The notes under the pieces were generated by a model, which made no database searches, had not been told where the DNA came from, and saw only the letters and a program-made list of their open reading frames with translations. Positions 44,017 through 53,036 of a stretch of DNA of 64,000 nucleotides are shown in pieces. This stretch comes from CAWIHA01 sp963835855. Its GTDB lineage: Bacteria > Acidobacteriota > Terriglobia > Bryobacterales > Bryobacteraceae. The position numbers and the translations under genes were made by a program. Positions within the stretch are counted from its first letter, which is position 1. Each line of letters starts with the position of its first letter. The stretch spans positions 1 to 64,000 of the forward strand of contig CAWIHA010000034.1 of assembly GCA_963835855.1 (NCBI GenBank). Direction: 5' to 3'.

Positions 44017-45885
44017 TCAATCCCATTTCCCGGAAGCCCCGAGCACGACGAGCGCCCAGGCGCGGGACCAGTGCAGCCGGCCAACTTCGAACTCGCGGAA
44101 CAGCCGGGCAGCCTCCGCGGGGTCGAGCACCTTGGTTTGTAAAACGATTTCGCGCAATGCGTCGCGGTGATCCTGCATCCACCGCTGCATGGGCAAACTG
44201 AACCCCTTCTTCGTCCGCCGCGCAGCATCAGCGACGGCCGGCTCCGGCACGGCGCGCAGGAGCAGCGGTTTATTGGTTCCGTTCCGCACTTTCATGCGGG
44301 CGGGCAGAGAAACCACCCGCGCGACGACGCGATGGTCCAGGTAGGGCACCCGCGTCTCAATCGAATGCGCCATGCTGAGCACGTCACAGTCGCGCAACAG
44401 TTGATCGTGCAGGTAGCGCTTGCGCTCGATGAAGTTGAAGACATCACAAGCTGCCCGGTCGGCGCCGGCCGGAACCTCGGCCAGCGCGGCATCGGCGATC
44501 GCGGTCAACTCCGAGCTCCGCCTACCCAATAGCCTGCCCGCCTGCTCCATGGCAAAGAAACCGCGGACTGCAAAGTAGAGCCCGGCAGGCGAGGGCCGAT
44601 GCCCGAGATACCCGAGTCTCATTAACTTTTCCCGCCCGCGGATCCGCCCATATTCCGCTGCGCCTGCGGCTGCCATCTTTAATAGGGGTATTGGCGTGTT
44701 CGATAGTATTCGCATCCAAGGCATTCGCCCCGCAAGCCAGCGGTAGTGGGCGTAGCCCCAGAAGATCTCATCACCGCCGAGGCCGGACAGCACCGTTTTC
44801 AGCCCCAAGGAACGCGCGGCTTTGGACACAAAGTACGTATTAATCCCATCGTTGGTGGGCTGGTCCAGCGAGCCCAGCAATGCCGGTAACTCGCGGATGA
44901 AATCCGAGCCCGTAATGCGGGTTTCATGATGTTCCGTTGCGTAGGTTTGGGCAACCCGGCGCGCTTCGTCCGCCTCGTCAAGGAGGCGGTCCTTGAAGGT
45001 GACCGTAAGGGTGACGAGCCGCTGCTCGCGGGCGCGTGCGGCAAGGGCGACCAATCCCGCGGAGTCCATCCCGCCGCTCAGGAACACGCCCAGGGGCGCG
45101 TCGCTCAACAGGTGCTTTGCGACCGCGTCCCGCAGTGCCACGCCGAGGCGAGCGGCGGCACCGTCGACCTCCACGGACGCGGCCTCGAAGTCCGAGGACT
45201 CCAGGTCCCAGTAGCGCCTTGAGGTCAGGCGCCCTCTTTCGGATAAGAGGAAATGCCCCGGAGGCAGGCACTGCACGTTTCTATTGATCGTCGCGGGTGA
45301 AGGCACTGAACCGAGCAGCAGAAAACCGGCCAGCGCCTCACCATCGCATTCGCGCTTGACCAAGTTGCCCGCCAGTACTGCCTTGACTTCGGAAGCGAAA
45401 CACAGGAGGTCGCCGTGCTCAAGCGAGGCGTAGTATAGCGGCTTGATGCCGAGCCGGTCACGAGCGAGCAGGACGGAGCCGTTCCGCCGGTCATACAACA
45501 CGAAGGCAAACATCCCCTCCAGTTTCGAGAGCAGCCGTTCGATCCCCCAATGTCTATAACCGTGGATAAGCACCTCTGTATCGGAATGGGACCGGAACAC
45601 CTGACCCAAAGCGACAAGTTCGTCGCGCAATTCCGGTGAGTTGTAGATCTCGCCGTTGTAGGTGATCCATACGGCGCCCTCCTCGTTAGTCATGGGCTGG
45701 TGTCCAGCCTGCGAAAGATCGAGAATCGAGAGGCGACGGTGACCGAGCGCGACATGCTCGTCCGAGAACAAGCCCGCATCGTCCGGACCGCGGCTGGCCT
45801 GTGCTTCGGTCATGCGGCGTACGGCCGCAACGTCGTCCGGCGTGAGTGGCCGGGCAAAGCTAACGAGTCCAGCGATCCCACACAT
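44017..45885 (-). CDS. asnB: Asparagine synthase (glutamine-hydrolysing)
   Basis: 622 residues. The glutaminase domain starts MCGIAGLVSFARPL with the Cys2 nucleophile exposed after Met removal, followed by SRGPDDAGLF, GHRRLSILDLSQAGHQPM and YNGEIYN. The synthetase domain has the PP-loop FLSGGMDSAGL, LSGLGGDEIFWGYAHYRW and a C-terminal SIETRVPYLDHRVVARVVSLP. It makes asparagine or amidates a related carboxylate. AsnB homologues in surface-glycan loci may amidate uronic acids; in lasso peptide loci they close the ring. It follows the Wzc/Wza genes in the same direction. Confidence 0.95.
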   Translation of the reverse strand: MCGIAGLVSFARPLTPDDVAAVRRMTEAQASRGPDDAGLFSDEHVALGHRRLSILDLSQAGHQPMTNEEGAVWITYNGEIYNSPELRDELVALGQVFRSHSDTEVLIHGYRHWGIERLLSKLEGMFAFVLYDRRNGSVLLARDRLGIKPLYYASLEHGDLLCFASEVKAVLAGNLVKRECDGEALAGFLLLGSVPSPATINRNVQCLPPGHFLLSERGRLTSRRYWDLESSDFEAASVEVDGAAARLGVALRDAVAKHLLSDAPLGVFLSGGMDSAGLVALAARAREQRLVTLTVTFKDRLLDEADEARRVAQTYATEHHETRITGSDFIRELPALLGSLDQPTNDGINTYFVSKAARSLGLKTVLSGLGGDEIFWGYAHYRWLAGRMPWMRILSNTPIPLLKMAAAGAAEYGRIRGREKLMRLGYLGHRPSPAGLYFAVRGFFAMEQAGRLLGRRSSELTAIADAALAEVPAGADRAACDVFNFIERKRYLHDQLLRDCDVLSMAHSIETRVPYLDHRVVARVVSLPARMKVRNGTNKPLLLRAVPEPAVADAARRTKKGFSLPMQRWMQDHRDALREIVLQTKVLDPAEAARLFREFEVGRLHWSRAWALVVLGASGKWD

Positions 45886-45949
45886 AGATCAGAACTGAAG
45901 CTGCGAGGTTGTGACGCTGGAATCCACGCGCCATCCAGAGTCTCAATCA

Positions 45950-46080
45950 CCCGCGGCAGTCGGCTGTGCCGGTTCTAGGGGAACAGGAAGAAAGAACAGC
46001 ACCAGCACGGCGCTGCCCGAGACCCAGGCCAGAATGAGGGAGTTCGCGGGCATGTACAAGTTGAAGCCCAGCGTGGGAGG
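45950..46080 (-). pseudogene. C-terminal remnant of an O-antigen ligase-like gene
   Basis: On the - strand the gap between wzc and asnB encodes PTLGFNLYMPANSLILAWVS and then GSAVLVLFF, ending in TGA. This matches the last helix of the intact ligase at 51483-52889 (VDFNSYVPANAFAFAWIAGI). No start exists and the fragment begins right after the wzc stop, so it is debris of a second ligase gene. Confidence 0.75.
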
Positions 46081-46083
46081 GTC

Positions 46084-48405
46084 TCAGTCCGCGGTCGGGC
46101 TTTTTTCCTTGTAGTAGTAGTGGTTATAGCGTTCGTAGTACTTGTAATAGGCGTAGACTGTGGTGCGCCTGGGGTTCCAGTCGTTGAGAACAGTGCCGAG
46201 AAGACGGATTCCATCTTCCGCGAGGCGCTGGCGGGCGAGCCGGGCGGCATCCCGCGTGGTTTGATGCGCGCGGATCACCAGGATCACTCCATCTGAGTTG
46301 CGGCCGAACACGCGAGCATCGGCCATCTGGAGCATCGGCGGCGCGTCAATGAGAACCATATCGTACTCCGCACGGGCGCAGCGGATCAGCTCAGGGAGCT
46401 GCTTCGAATAAATCAACGCCGTCACGGATACGGGCGAGCCGCAGGGGAGCATAAAGAGATTGGGAACCCCGGTCTCCTGGATCAAGCCGGGGGGTAGGCC
46501 GCGGCCGTTCAGCGGCCCCGGATGGCTCAGGATGTCCGCGAGACCGTGCTTGTTATCGAGCTCAAAGATCTGGTGGAGACGAGGTCTGCGGAGGTCGCCA
46601 TCAATGAGGAGCACTCGATGGTTCGCTTCGGCGAGAGCGATAGCCAGATTGCTAGAGACGGTGGTCTTACCTTCCTTCGGGTTAGCGCTCGACAAGACGA
46701 TGACACGCGGCTGGCCGCCGTTTGTTCCGGAGAACAGGATCGAAGTCAGCACCGAGCGGAAGGACTCGGCAAGCACGCTCGGCTTACGTTCGTAAGTCAC
46801 CAAAGCTAGATCGTTGGTCGTCGTTCTCCGAGCTTCGTCGGCCCGCGCCAGGGGAAAGAGTCTCCGTTTCGTGAAGGGGTCGAAGTCGGCCCTCGGAATG
46901 ATGCCGAGTTCGCAGGTGTTGAGGATCCAAGCTGAATCGCCGGGTTCCTGAATTGAGCGATCGGCGCGATCGCGAACCACAACGAGGACCAAACCGAGAA
47001 AGATGCCGCCCAGGAGACCGACTACGGAATTCGCGAACAGGCTGGGCTTATACGGTGCGCTTGGCGGGATCGCTGGATCGACAACGCGGATATTGCTCGC
47101 ACGGAGGGCGCCCGCAATGCCGGCCTCTTTTACGCGTTGGAGCATGTTGTCGTAAAGCTGGCGGTTCGTTTCCACCTCGCGCTTGAGAATGTTATAGTGG
47201 CTGACGTTGGCGGCCTGCTCGGACACCAGCGCGGCCTGGGCGGTGTAGGATGCCGCCAGCAGCCTCTCACGGCGCTGGGCCGCCTCGAAGTCGTTGCGGA
47301 TCCTGCGGATTATGTTGCCACGCTCGCGGCTGAGAGCGGCCTCGACAGTTCCGACTTGAGCCTCGACCTTCTTGACCTTGGCATGGGCTGGAGTGTACGT
47401 CGCGGACAACTCGGCAAGCTGCCTGCGCAGGTCGGTCAGCTTCACCTGGTAGTCTTTGACGGAGCCGTCATCGAGAACGTCGGGCAGAGACTCGGTCGAA
47501 GCGGAGGACGCTATTTCGTACTTGGATTGCTTGCTGACGCGGTCGGCCTGTGCTTTGCTGAGTTCTTCCTGCAACTGCTTGAGCTTCTCCTCGGCGATGT
47601 TGTCCTTCTCGCCGGTGAACATGAGGCCGGTGATGCGCGCATATTGCTGTAGCTGCTCCTCGGATTTCTCGAGCTTGATCTTCAGGTCTTCCATCTGACG
47701 CGAGAGCCACTCACCCGTGTGCTGTGTTGTCTTCCAGCGGGCTTCGAGGTTCTCCTCGATGAACTCACTGGCAAGTGTGTTCAAAAAATCGGCGGCGAGT
47801 TGGGGATTTGTAGAATCGCACAGAATGTCGATCAGGCGCGTATTGGCCTGCGCGCGGACATGCAAGTTGCCGGCGGCCATGCCGAGGGCCTGCCCGCGGA
47901 TGGAGGCGGCATTCGAGCCAGGCAGGCCCAGCGCCCTGCGCCAGGCGGAGAGGCGCGTCTCATTGACCACCAGCGGCCGGTTCTCGATGTCGAGCTTCTT
48001 AACCACGCGGCTGAGGAGTTCGCGGCTCTGCAAAATCTTGACCTGGGTCTGGATATCGAATTCGGGGTAATACATGCTGCCGGCAGGCGCGGTGGGGTTC
48101 ATGTCGCGCATGTTTAGGAAGTTCTCGTTCATCTCCTGAACCTCGATAGAGGTCCGGGCCTGGTAGATGGGAGTTTGCGGCAGCGTCAGCAGGAACCCGG
48201 CCAGGCAACCTAGGAAGGCGATGAGGACAAGAGTGCCCATGCGCCGCCGGATGATGTGCCAGTAGTCGAGCAGACCGTCGGGATTTGAACCGGCGGCGGG
48301 GTCCTCGGGGGGCTCGGCATAGGGGAGCCGGGCTGGACTGGGCGCGGCATGGCCGGGGCCCTGCATAAGCTCATGATCATCACGTGCTGGAATAAGTTGT
48401 TCCAT
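46084..48405 (-). CDS. wzc: Wzc-like polysaccharide co-polymerase and tyrosine autokinase
   Basis: 773 residues. Wzz domain with a first membrane helix at about 57-75, a long periplasmic coiled-coil (about 235-430) and a second helix near 460-478. Cytosolic BY-kinase: Walker A SSANPKEGKTT (about 572-582), Walker A' LLIDGDLRRP (599-608), Walker B MVLIDAPP (683-690). The C-terminus holds nine Tyr between 751 and 765 (YAYYKYYERYNHYYY), the autophosphorylation cluster whose phosphate cycle controls chain length and export. It pairs with Wza just upstream. The N-terminal 40 residues are a Pro/Ala-rich cytosolic tail. Confidence 0.95.
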   Translation of the reverse strand: MEQLIPARDDHELMQGPGHAAPSPARLPYAEPPEDPAAGSNPDGLLDYWHIIRRRMGTLVLIAFLGCLAGFLLTLPQTPIYQARTSIEVQEMNENFLNMRDMNPTAPAGSMYYPEFDIQTQVKILQSRELLSRVVKKLDIENRPLVVNETRLSAWRRALGLPGSNAASIRGQALGMAAGNLHVRAQANTRLIDILCDSTNPQLAADFLNTLASEFIEENLEARWKTTQHTGEWLSRQMEDLKIKLEKSEEQLQQYARITGLMFTGEKDNIAEEKLKQLQEELSKAQADRVSKQSKYEIASSASTESLPDVLDDGSVKDYQVKLTDLRRQLAELSATYTPAHAKVKKVEAQVGTVEAALSRERGNIIRRIRNDFEAAQRRERLLAASYTAQAALVSEQAANVSHYNILKREVETNRQLYDNMLQRVKEAGIAGALRASNIRVVDPAIPPSAPYKPSLFANSVVGLLGGIFLGLVLVVVRDRADRSIQEPGDSAWILNTCELGIIPRADFDPFTKRRLFPLARADEARRTTTNDLALVTYERKPSVLAESFRSVLTSILFSGTNGGQPRVIVLSSANPKEGKTTVSSNLAIALAEANHRVLLIDGDLRRPRLHQIFELDNKHGLADILSHPGPLNGRGLPPGLIQETGVPNLFMLPCGSPVSVTALIYSKQLPELIRCARAEYDMVLIDAPPMLQMADARVFGRNSDGVILVIRAHQTTRDAARLARQRLAEDGIRLLGTVLNDWNPRRTTVYAYYKYYERYNHYYYKEKSPTAD

Positions 48406-48441
48406 TTGCTTTACTCGTATCTTTTAGCTCGCGACAGGCAA

Positions 48442-49431
48442 TTATCTTTGCCAGATGACGAGGCCGGTGCCGATCTGAATCGCGGCCTCGGCGGCGCGGA
48501 TGGCCGCTTTCTTCGGAGCGCTGCTCGGAACGAACAGGATGTCATCCGATTGCAGCGGGACATCATTAGCCTTGCCAATGAGAATCTTCTTCAAGTCGAC
48601 GGCAATTTCCGTCCGGTTCGCGTTGCTGGACGCTACTCGCAGGATCCGGGCGTTCTGCGGGGAAGCGCCGGGCCCGAGTCCGCCGGCAAGCGAGAGCGCC
48701 TGGAGCACGGACAACGTCTCACGCTCACGCAGCGGAAAGCCGCCCGAGCGCTGCACCTGCCCGGTGACGTACACCATCTCCGCGCGTGGGACCGTGATCA
48801 CGTCCTGTGGCCGGATGACGATGTTCTCTTCCGGGCTGCTGGCCTCCATCATACTCTTTAGACTGACCTCGGCGACGCTGAATTTGCCGCTCGGATCGTC
48901 CTTGGCGCTCTTGAGAGGGATGCGGCCCCACTCCAGCCGCCGGGTGATCTTGACGCTATGGCCGGCGTCATCGGCCAAGCCGCCGGCGAGGGAGAGCATC
49001 TCGATCAGTGTCTTCCGGCCCTCGAGTTGATGCACGCCGGGGTTCTTTACCGAGCCGATCACGGACACGGGCTGACTCCGGAATTCTACGATAGAGACGG
49101 CCACATCGGGCTCCTGGACGTACTGCTTGAGCCGGTTGCCGATCTCGCCCTCAAGCTGCTCGACAGTCAGACCGGATGCCTTGATGCGGCCGACCATCGG
49201 CAGACGGATATTGCCGCTCATGTCGATCCGCTGGGGCTTATCGCTGATCTCTTCCACATCCAGGGCGCGGATCATGATCTGGTCGTCGGGCCCAAGAACA
49301 TAGCTGGAACGGAGCTGCTCCTCCGAGTTCGCCACCGGCGCGGCCACCGGCTGGCCGGCCGCTGTTTGCCCATAGGCGGCACCCAGCAGGACCAGCCACG
49401 TGCTGGCGAGGGCATATTTGAGTTCCCTCAT
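48442..49431 (-). CDS. wza: Polysaccharide export outer-membrane protein Wza-like
   Basis: 329 residues with a signal peptide (ALASTWLVLLGAAYGQTAAGQ). Poly_export domain: SYVLGPDDQIMIRALDVEEISDKPQRIDMSGNIRLPMVGRI, followed by EGEIGNRLKQYVQEPDVAVSIVEFRSQPVSVIGSVKNPGVHQL and two SLBB domains (EMLSLAGGLADDAGHSVKI; LSVLQALSLAGGLGPGASP). No lipobox Cys is evident, unlike E. coli Wza. The C-terminal helix (KAAIRAAEAAIQIGTGLVIWQR) may cross the outer membrane. Overlaps the RHH gene by 4 bp. Confidence 0.94.
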   Translation of the reverse strand: MRELKYALASTWLVLLGAAYGQTAAGQPVAAPVANSEEQLRSSYVLGPDDQIMIRALDVEEISDKPQRIDMSGNIRLPMVGRIKASGLTVEQLEGEIGNRLKQYVQEPDVAVSIVEFRSQPVSVIGSVKNPGVHQLEGRKTLIEMLSLAGGLADDAGHSVKITRRLEWGRIPLKSAKDDPSGKFSVAEVSLKSMMEASSPEENIVIRPQDVITVPRAEMVYVTGQVQRSGGFPLRERETLSVLQALSLAGGLGPGASPQNARILRVASSNANRTEIAVDLKKILIGKANDVPLQSDDILFVPSSAPKKAAIRAAEAAIQIGTGLVIWQR

Positions 49432-49706
49432 TGAGTACTCGCGTCAGGCCCCGCCGCGACCTCGCGTATACGCTGCACGTCGCGGTCGAGTGATTTCAGT
49501 TCGAACGTTAACCTGTCGATTCTTTTCCTTAGGCCGTCAGGCGTGCGGCCATCCTCGCCTGTATTCATCAGACGGAACAGAGCATCACGCGCATAATCCG
49601 AAATACTCCTAGCGCCGTTGCAAATGGATGCTTGCCGGATGGTCTGGTACTCTTCCTCGGACAGCCGGAAGCTGATCATGCGGGTCTTTCGTTTGAAGAC
49701 AATCAT
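49428..49706 (-). CDS. Small ribbon-helix-helix-like protein
   Basis: 92 residues. Residues 9-45 (RMISFRLSEEEYQTIRQASICNGARSISDYARDALFRL) match the RHH pattern of a short beta strand, then two helices separated by a G-x-x-S turn; a coiled-coil-like tail follows (RIDRLTFELKSLDRDVQRIREVA). It may bind DNA, or act as a small assembly partner. It sits between the antiterminator and Wza, where a local regulator would be expected. Function is unproven. Confidence 0.7.
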   Translation of the reverse strand: MIVFKRKTRMISFRLSEEEYQTIRQASICNGARSISDYARDALFRLMNTGEDGRTPDGLRKRIDRLTFELKSLDRDVQRIREVAAGPDASTQ

Positions 49707-49754
49707 CGTGCCTCTGATTGAAAAAAGGAGTTGATCGATTGTTCGGTGCGGTTT

Positions 49755-50315
49755 TTAGTCGAAGGCGGTGGCAACTGCCGTGGGGTGGCCGCAGCCAACC
49801 GGCGCCACCCAGGCAGCGTCGATTTCCACCGCGATGGAGCGTTGCAGCAGCGTTACGGAGATGACCAATCGCTGGTGCTTCTTTGCTTCCAGAAAGATTC
49901 CCTCTACGCCCGCGAGAGCGCCGTACTCGACTCGCACGCGGGCGCCGGCCTGGAGGAAGCGGCAGGGCTCGGCGGCCAAGCCGGACTCGATGACCTGATG
50001 GATGGCCCCGATTTCGTCATCGGCAACTGGCGCGGGAATGCGGCCTACGCCAACGATCCGGACCACGCCGGGAGTCGTTACGATGGGCGCGTGTCGATCG
50101 TTGATATCGAAATGGCAGAACACGTATCCAGGGAAGAGCGGGAATTCCACTTCGGCCAGCCTGTCCGACCAGCGCCGGCGCGTCCGGTACGTCGGCAGGA
50201 ACTCGCGGTACCCTTTGTTCCTCAGCACGGCCGCGGTGATCTTTTCGTACCGCTGCTTGACCTGCAGGGCGTACCATCGCCCCGCCGTGTCGTCATCTAA
50301 GTCGAATGCCTGCAT
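49755..50315 (-). CDS. NusG-like transcription antiterminator (UpxY/RfaH type)
   Basis: 186 residues. NGN domain: WYALQVKQRYEKITAAVLRNKGYREFLPTYRTRRRWSDRL, then EFPLFPGYVFCHFDINDRHAPIVTTPGVVRIVG, and a KOW domain with GARVRVEYGALAGVEGIFLE. Specialised NusG paralogues such as RfaH and UpxY ride on RNA polymerase and stop early termination in long polysaccharide operons. It heads the 26-kb locus and follows the operon promoter, so self-coupled control of all downstream genes is likely. It carries no general nusG neighbours. Confidence 0.93.
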   Translation of the reverse strand: MQAFDLDDDTAGRWYALQVKQRYEKITAAVLRNKGYREFLPTYRTRRRWSDRLAEVEFPLFPGYVFCHFDINDRHAPIVTTPGVVRIVGVGRIPAPVADDEIGAIHQVIESGLAAEPCRFLQAGARVRVEYGALAGVEGIFLEAKKHQRLVISVTLLQRSIAVEIDAAWVAPVGCGHPTAVATAFD

Positions 50316-50470
50316 ATCCGGGCCGAGAGTGATTCCCCGCGCGACTGTCTTTTCCGGCAGGCTGCCGCCTTTGCCAGTCCCATCCGGGAAACCGCCTCAA
50401 TCGCTGACCGCTGCTGCTTCTACTTCACATCCGGCTCAAATGCGCCGGTCGCCTGCTTCAGCAAGGAACA

Positions 50471-50499
50471 ATAGTCTGACATCTGCCTTCATTTGTCAA
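50471..50499 (-). promoter_or_regulatory. Promoter of the polysaccharide operon
   Basis: On the - strand a perfect TTGACA (50499-50494), a 17-bp spacer and GACTAT (50476-50471) lie about 155 bp before the antiterminator ATG. The leader of about 150 nt may carry an antiterminator loading site. The remaining gene-free sequence 50316-50634 shows no other clear element. Confidence 0.6.
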
Positions 50500-50634
50500 T
50501 CGAGCTTTCGCCATGAAAGTACTAGATCGGGAGGTGAGCAAAACCTGGGATGAGCGCTCCGAGGGATGCGCACCCCCCTTCGATCTCAGGCTTTCTGAAG
50601 GCGCGAAGTTGGGGGTTTCCCTGCGGGACGGTCA

Positions 50635-51441
50635 CTAGCTTATAGGCGTAGGGTTCACAAGAGGGGTTGGCGCCGTTATTGGCGTTGGGGTCGGCGTTGG
50701 TGCCCCACCGGAACTTGTACCCCCGATCACGGCCCCGGTCGCGCCGCCGATAACCCCAACCACGATCGCCGCTTTCTTGGCGGAGGACATGCCCGCCGCT
50801 CCCCATGGGGCGCCTGCCCGGCAGGGGCAGCTTCCGTGCGTGACCACCTTCTTGGTGTCTGCAATCATGACGACCACCGTATCCTGGTTCTCTATGAGGA
50901 TCGTTCCTTGCGTGCCCGGGTCGGGACGCACGGGATAGCCCAGCGCGCAGAACTCAAGCTTTGAGTCCAGTGGTTTCAGGAAGTCGAGCGAGCCCTGGAA
51001 CAACTGAACAACGCAGTGTTCACATCGCTGTAATGTCACTTCGGTGCCCGGTGCGTTGGGGTTGGTGTTGGCGGCATGAGAACCGCAGAAATCGCATTGC
51101 TCCAGTTTCACCGTGACCTCGGGCGGGTTGTGGCCATTTTCTCCGGTGTTGCGGCCGCAAGACTCGCACGGCTGAAACCTTACTTTCGTATGCGGCGCCA
51201 GCGTCACCTTAGCGCCGTTGGGAAACGAAATCACAGCCGTGTCGTTACCGGTGAGGACCTCATCCCCCTTTGAGAGGGGCCAGTTAGGCGCGCCGGTGGT
51301 CGGGACGAGCTGGCCGTTGATCTGCAGATCGGCGCCGCCGGTGATGATTGCGATGGGAGCGGCGGCAAGGTACAGTCCGCCAAACAAGAGCGTGAGGCTC
51401 AACACTAAGAGCAAGAATCGGAATGGGTTGGTCATCTGCAA
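50635..51441 (-). CDS. Secreted FecR-like protein with three evenly spaced CxxC motifs
   Basis: 268 residues: signal anchor at 6-28, then a FecR-type beta domain (GADLQINGQLVPTTGAPNWPLSKGDEVLTGNDTAVISFPNGAKVTLAPHTKVRFQ) as in secreted FecR proteins. Cys pairs lie at 92/95, 116/119 and 140/143, exactly 24 residues apart, each in a unit C-x-x-C-(G)..P..EVTL; FecR proteins normally lack this. A LFQGSLDFLKPLDSKLEF segment resumes the FecR pattern, then CPC at 205-207. The C-terminus has a Gly-rich hydrophobic helix (AAIVVGVIGGATGAVIGG) and a Thr/Pro tail. It lies 41 bp after the ligase gene. Confidence 0.75.
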   Translation of the reverse strand: MQMTNPFRFLLLVLSLTLLFGGLYLAAAPIAIITGGADLQINGQLVPTTGAPNWPLSKGDEVLTGNDTAVISFPNGAKVTLAPHTKVRFQPCESCGRNTGENGHNPPEVTVKLEQCDFCGSHAANTNPNAPGTEVTLQRCEHCVVQLFQGSLDFLKPLDSKLEFCALGYPVRPDPGTQGTILIENQDTVVVMIADTKKVVTHGSCPCRAGAPWGAAGMSSAKKAAIVVGVIGGATGAVIGGTSSGGAPTPTPTPITAPTPLVNPTPIS

Positions 51442-51482
51442 AGAAGATTATACACCGGCGAGGCTGAAATCGAGAACCCCTA

Positions 51483-52889
51483 TCAAGAGATAGAAATCGC
51501 TTTGGCTTCCAGAATCGTACCAGCACCCCCATGGATCGGCTTGGAGGAAAACATAACTGAGACCGCAATACCGGCGATCCAGGCAAATGCAAATGCGTTG
51601 GCCGGAACGTACGAATTGAAATCGACGGTGCTGTGGATCAGCAGCGCTAACATCGACGCGAGGCACGCGATCGCGAGAGCGCGCCCTGCAGGAGACGTGT
51701 GCCGCACTACGGCCTTTGAGGCGGCAACAACAAACGAAAGTACCAGTACCAAACCCAATGCCCATCCTGGCAAACCGAGCTCGACCAGATACTGGAGGTA
51801 GTCGTTGTGGGCGGCATTGTCCGTCATCATCGGCGCGGATCGCTTGTATCGCATAAAGGCGGATTCATAACCGCCTAGCCCCGCCCCCGTGGCCACGTAG
51901 TCGGGAATCATGGGCAGAGTCTCCCGCCAAATCTCGAGCCGGTCCTGAGCTGACCACTGGTCAGGCGTGGAGATATCCGCGAAACGCGCGATCAGTTCAT
52001 CCGGTGGAAGATAGATGAAGAGGAAAATCGCCGCGATTGGAAGCAACAGTAGCCATCTCCCGCGTTTCACTGTGAGGGCGCCCGCGATGACCAGCGTCGC
52101 GAGAGCAGTGACAAAACCCATCCGCGAAAGGGAGTGGATCGTACCAAGCAGCAACAGTGCGGACGCAGCAAACGCACCACAGGCGACGAGCGTTGGCCGG
52201 AGCGATGACCTATGCCGCGAGGCGCGGCGCCAGAGGGCGGCCATGCCGTACATGACCGGGAACGGCAGCGCCATTTCCAACAGCGCCGAGAAGTGATCGC
52301 GATTCGTATACGTGCCGCGTGCAGCGCCACCGGACGCGCCGGAATAGAACTGCACAATCCCGAGTACGGCCTCCAGGCAGGCCACGATGATAACCGGGAG
52401 GACGATCAGCCATGGCGTCCTGTTCTCGGAGGTACGCCACGTGATCTCGCGAACGATCAGGAAAACGAGAATGCAGCCGGCCAGATGCAGCCACCCCGCG
52501 AGCGTACCGGCCGGAAACACCGAAAGCTCGGCGTGCCCGCTTGCCGGAACGACGCCATCCAGCGCGGCTGCGATTGCCGCGCGCGGGGGCGAAACGATCC
52601 GCACCACGGCCTCCGGCAGCGGCGCTAATTGCAGCAACACCCACGCCGGCAAGGCCGCAAGCGCGATCGTCATGCTGCCGTTCAGCGGCGGCGCCTTAGG
52701 TCTCGCGAGCAGGCCGAAAGCCACAAGCGCAACGGCAAGGACGGCGATTTCCCAGTCCGCGATCCGAGCGCCGCCGGTCCGGAATGCGGCCCAGGCGAAG
52801 GATAGCGAAAGAACCGTGAGTGCGAAACTCTTCAAGTGGCGATTATCTCCGAATTCGCGGTTCGCCGCCATCCCCATGCTCGCTGTCAC
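51483..52889 (-). CDS. O-antigen ligase family protein
   Basis: 468 residues with about 11 membrane helices. The family (WaaL/RfaL, Wzy_C) region is at residues 180-420: SGGAARGTYTNRDHFSALLEMALPFPVMYG with the conserved N-R-x-H-F, a long periplasmic loop (ETLPMIPDYVATGAGLGGYESAFMRYKRSAPMMTDNAAHNDYLQYLVELGLPGWALG, with the catalytic-type H-N-D-Y-L-Q), and a closing helix STVDFNSYVPANAFAFAWIAGI. It attaches finished glycan to a lipid or protein acceptor in the periplasm. A copy remnant lies at 45950-46080. Start codon choice near 52889 is uncertain; the Met at residue 5 or 7 is possible. Confidence 0.9.
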   Translation of the reverse strand: MTASMGMAANREFGDNRHLKSFALTVLSLSFAWAAFRTGGARIADWEIAVLAVALVAFGLLARPKAPPLNGSMTIALAALPAWVLLQLAPLPEAVVRIVSPPRAAIAAALDGVVPASGHAELSVFPAGTLAGWLHLAGCILVFLIVREITWRTSENRTPWLIVLPVIIVACLEAVLGIVQFYSGASGGAARGTYTNRDHFSALLEMALPFPVMYGMAALWRRASRHRSSLRPTLVACGAFAASALLLLGTIHSLSRMGFVTALATLVIAGALTVKRGRWLLLLPIAAIFLFIYLPPDELIARFADISTPDQWSAQDRLEIWRETLPMIPDYVATGAGLGGYESAFMRYKRSAPMMTDNAAHNDYLQYLVELGLPGWALGLVLVLSFVVAASKAVVRHTSPAGRALAIACLASMLALLIHSTVDFNSYVPANAFAFAWIAGIAVSVMFSSKPIHGGAGTILEAKAISIS

Positions 52890-53036
52890 CCATCCTGAAA
52901 GGCCCCTGCGCGCTGATCTGGTGGTACTCTGGAAGGCGCTATTTGCCGGCAGCCAGCAGGCCCGCCAAATGCAGGTGTGGGGCCTTCCGGCGCCGCTCGA
53001 GAACGCCTATGAAATGGGGACGCCGGTCGTAACAGT

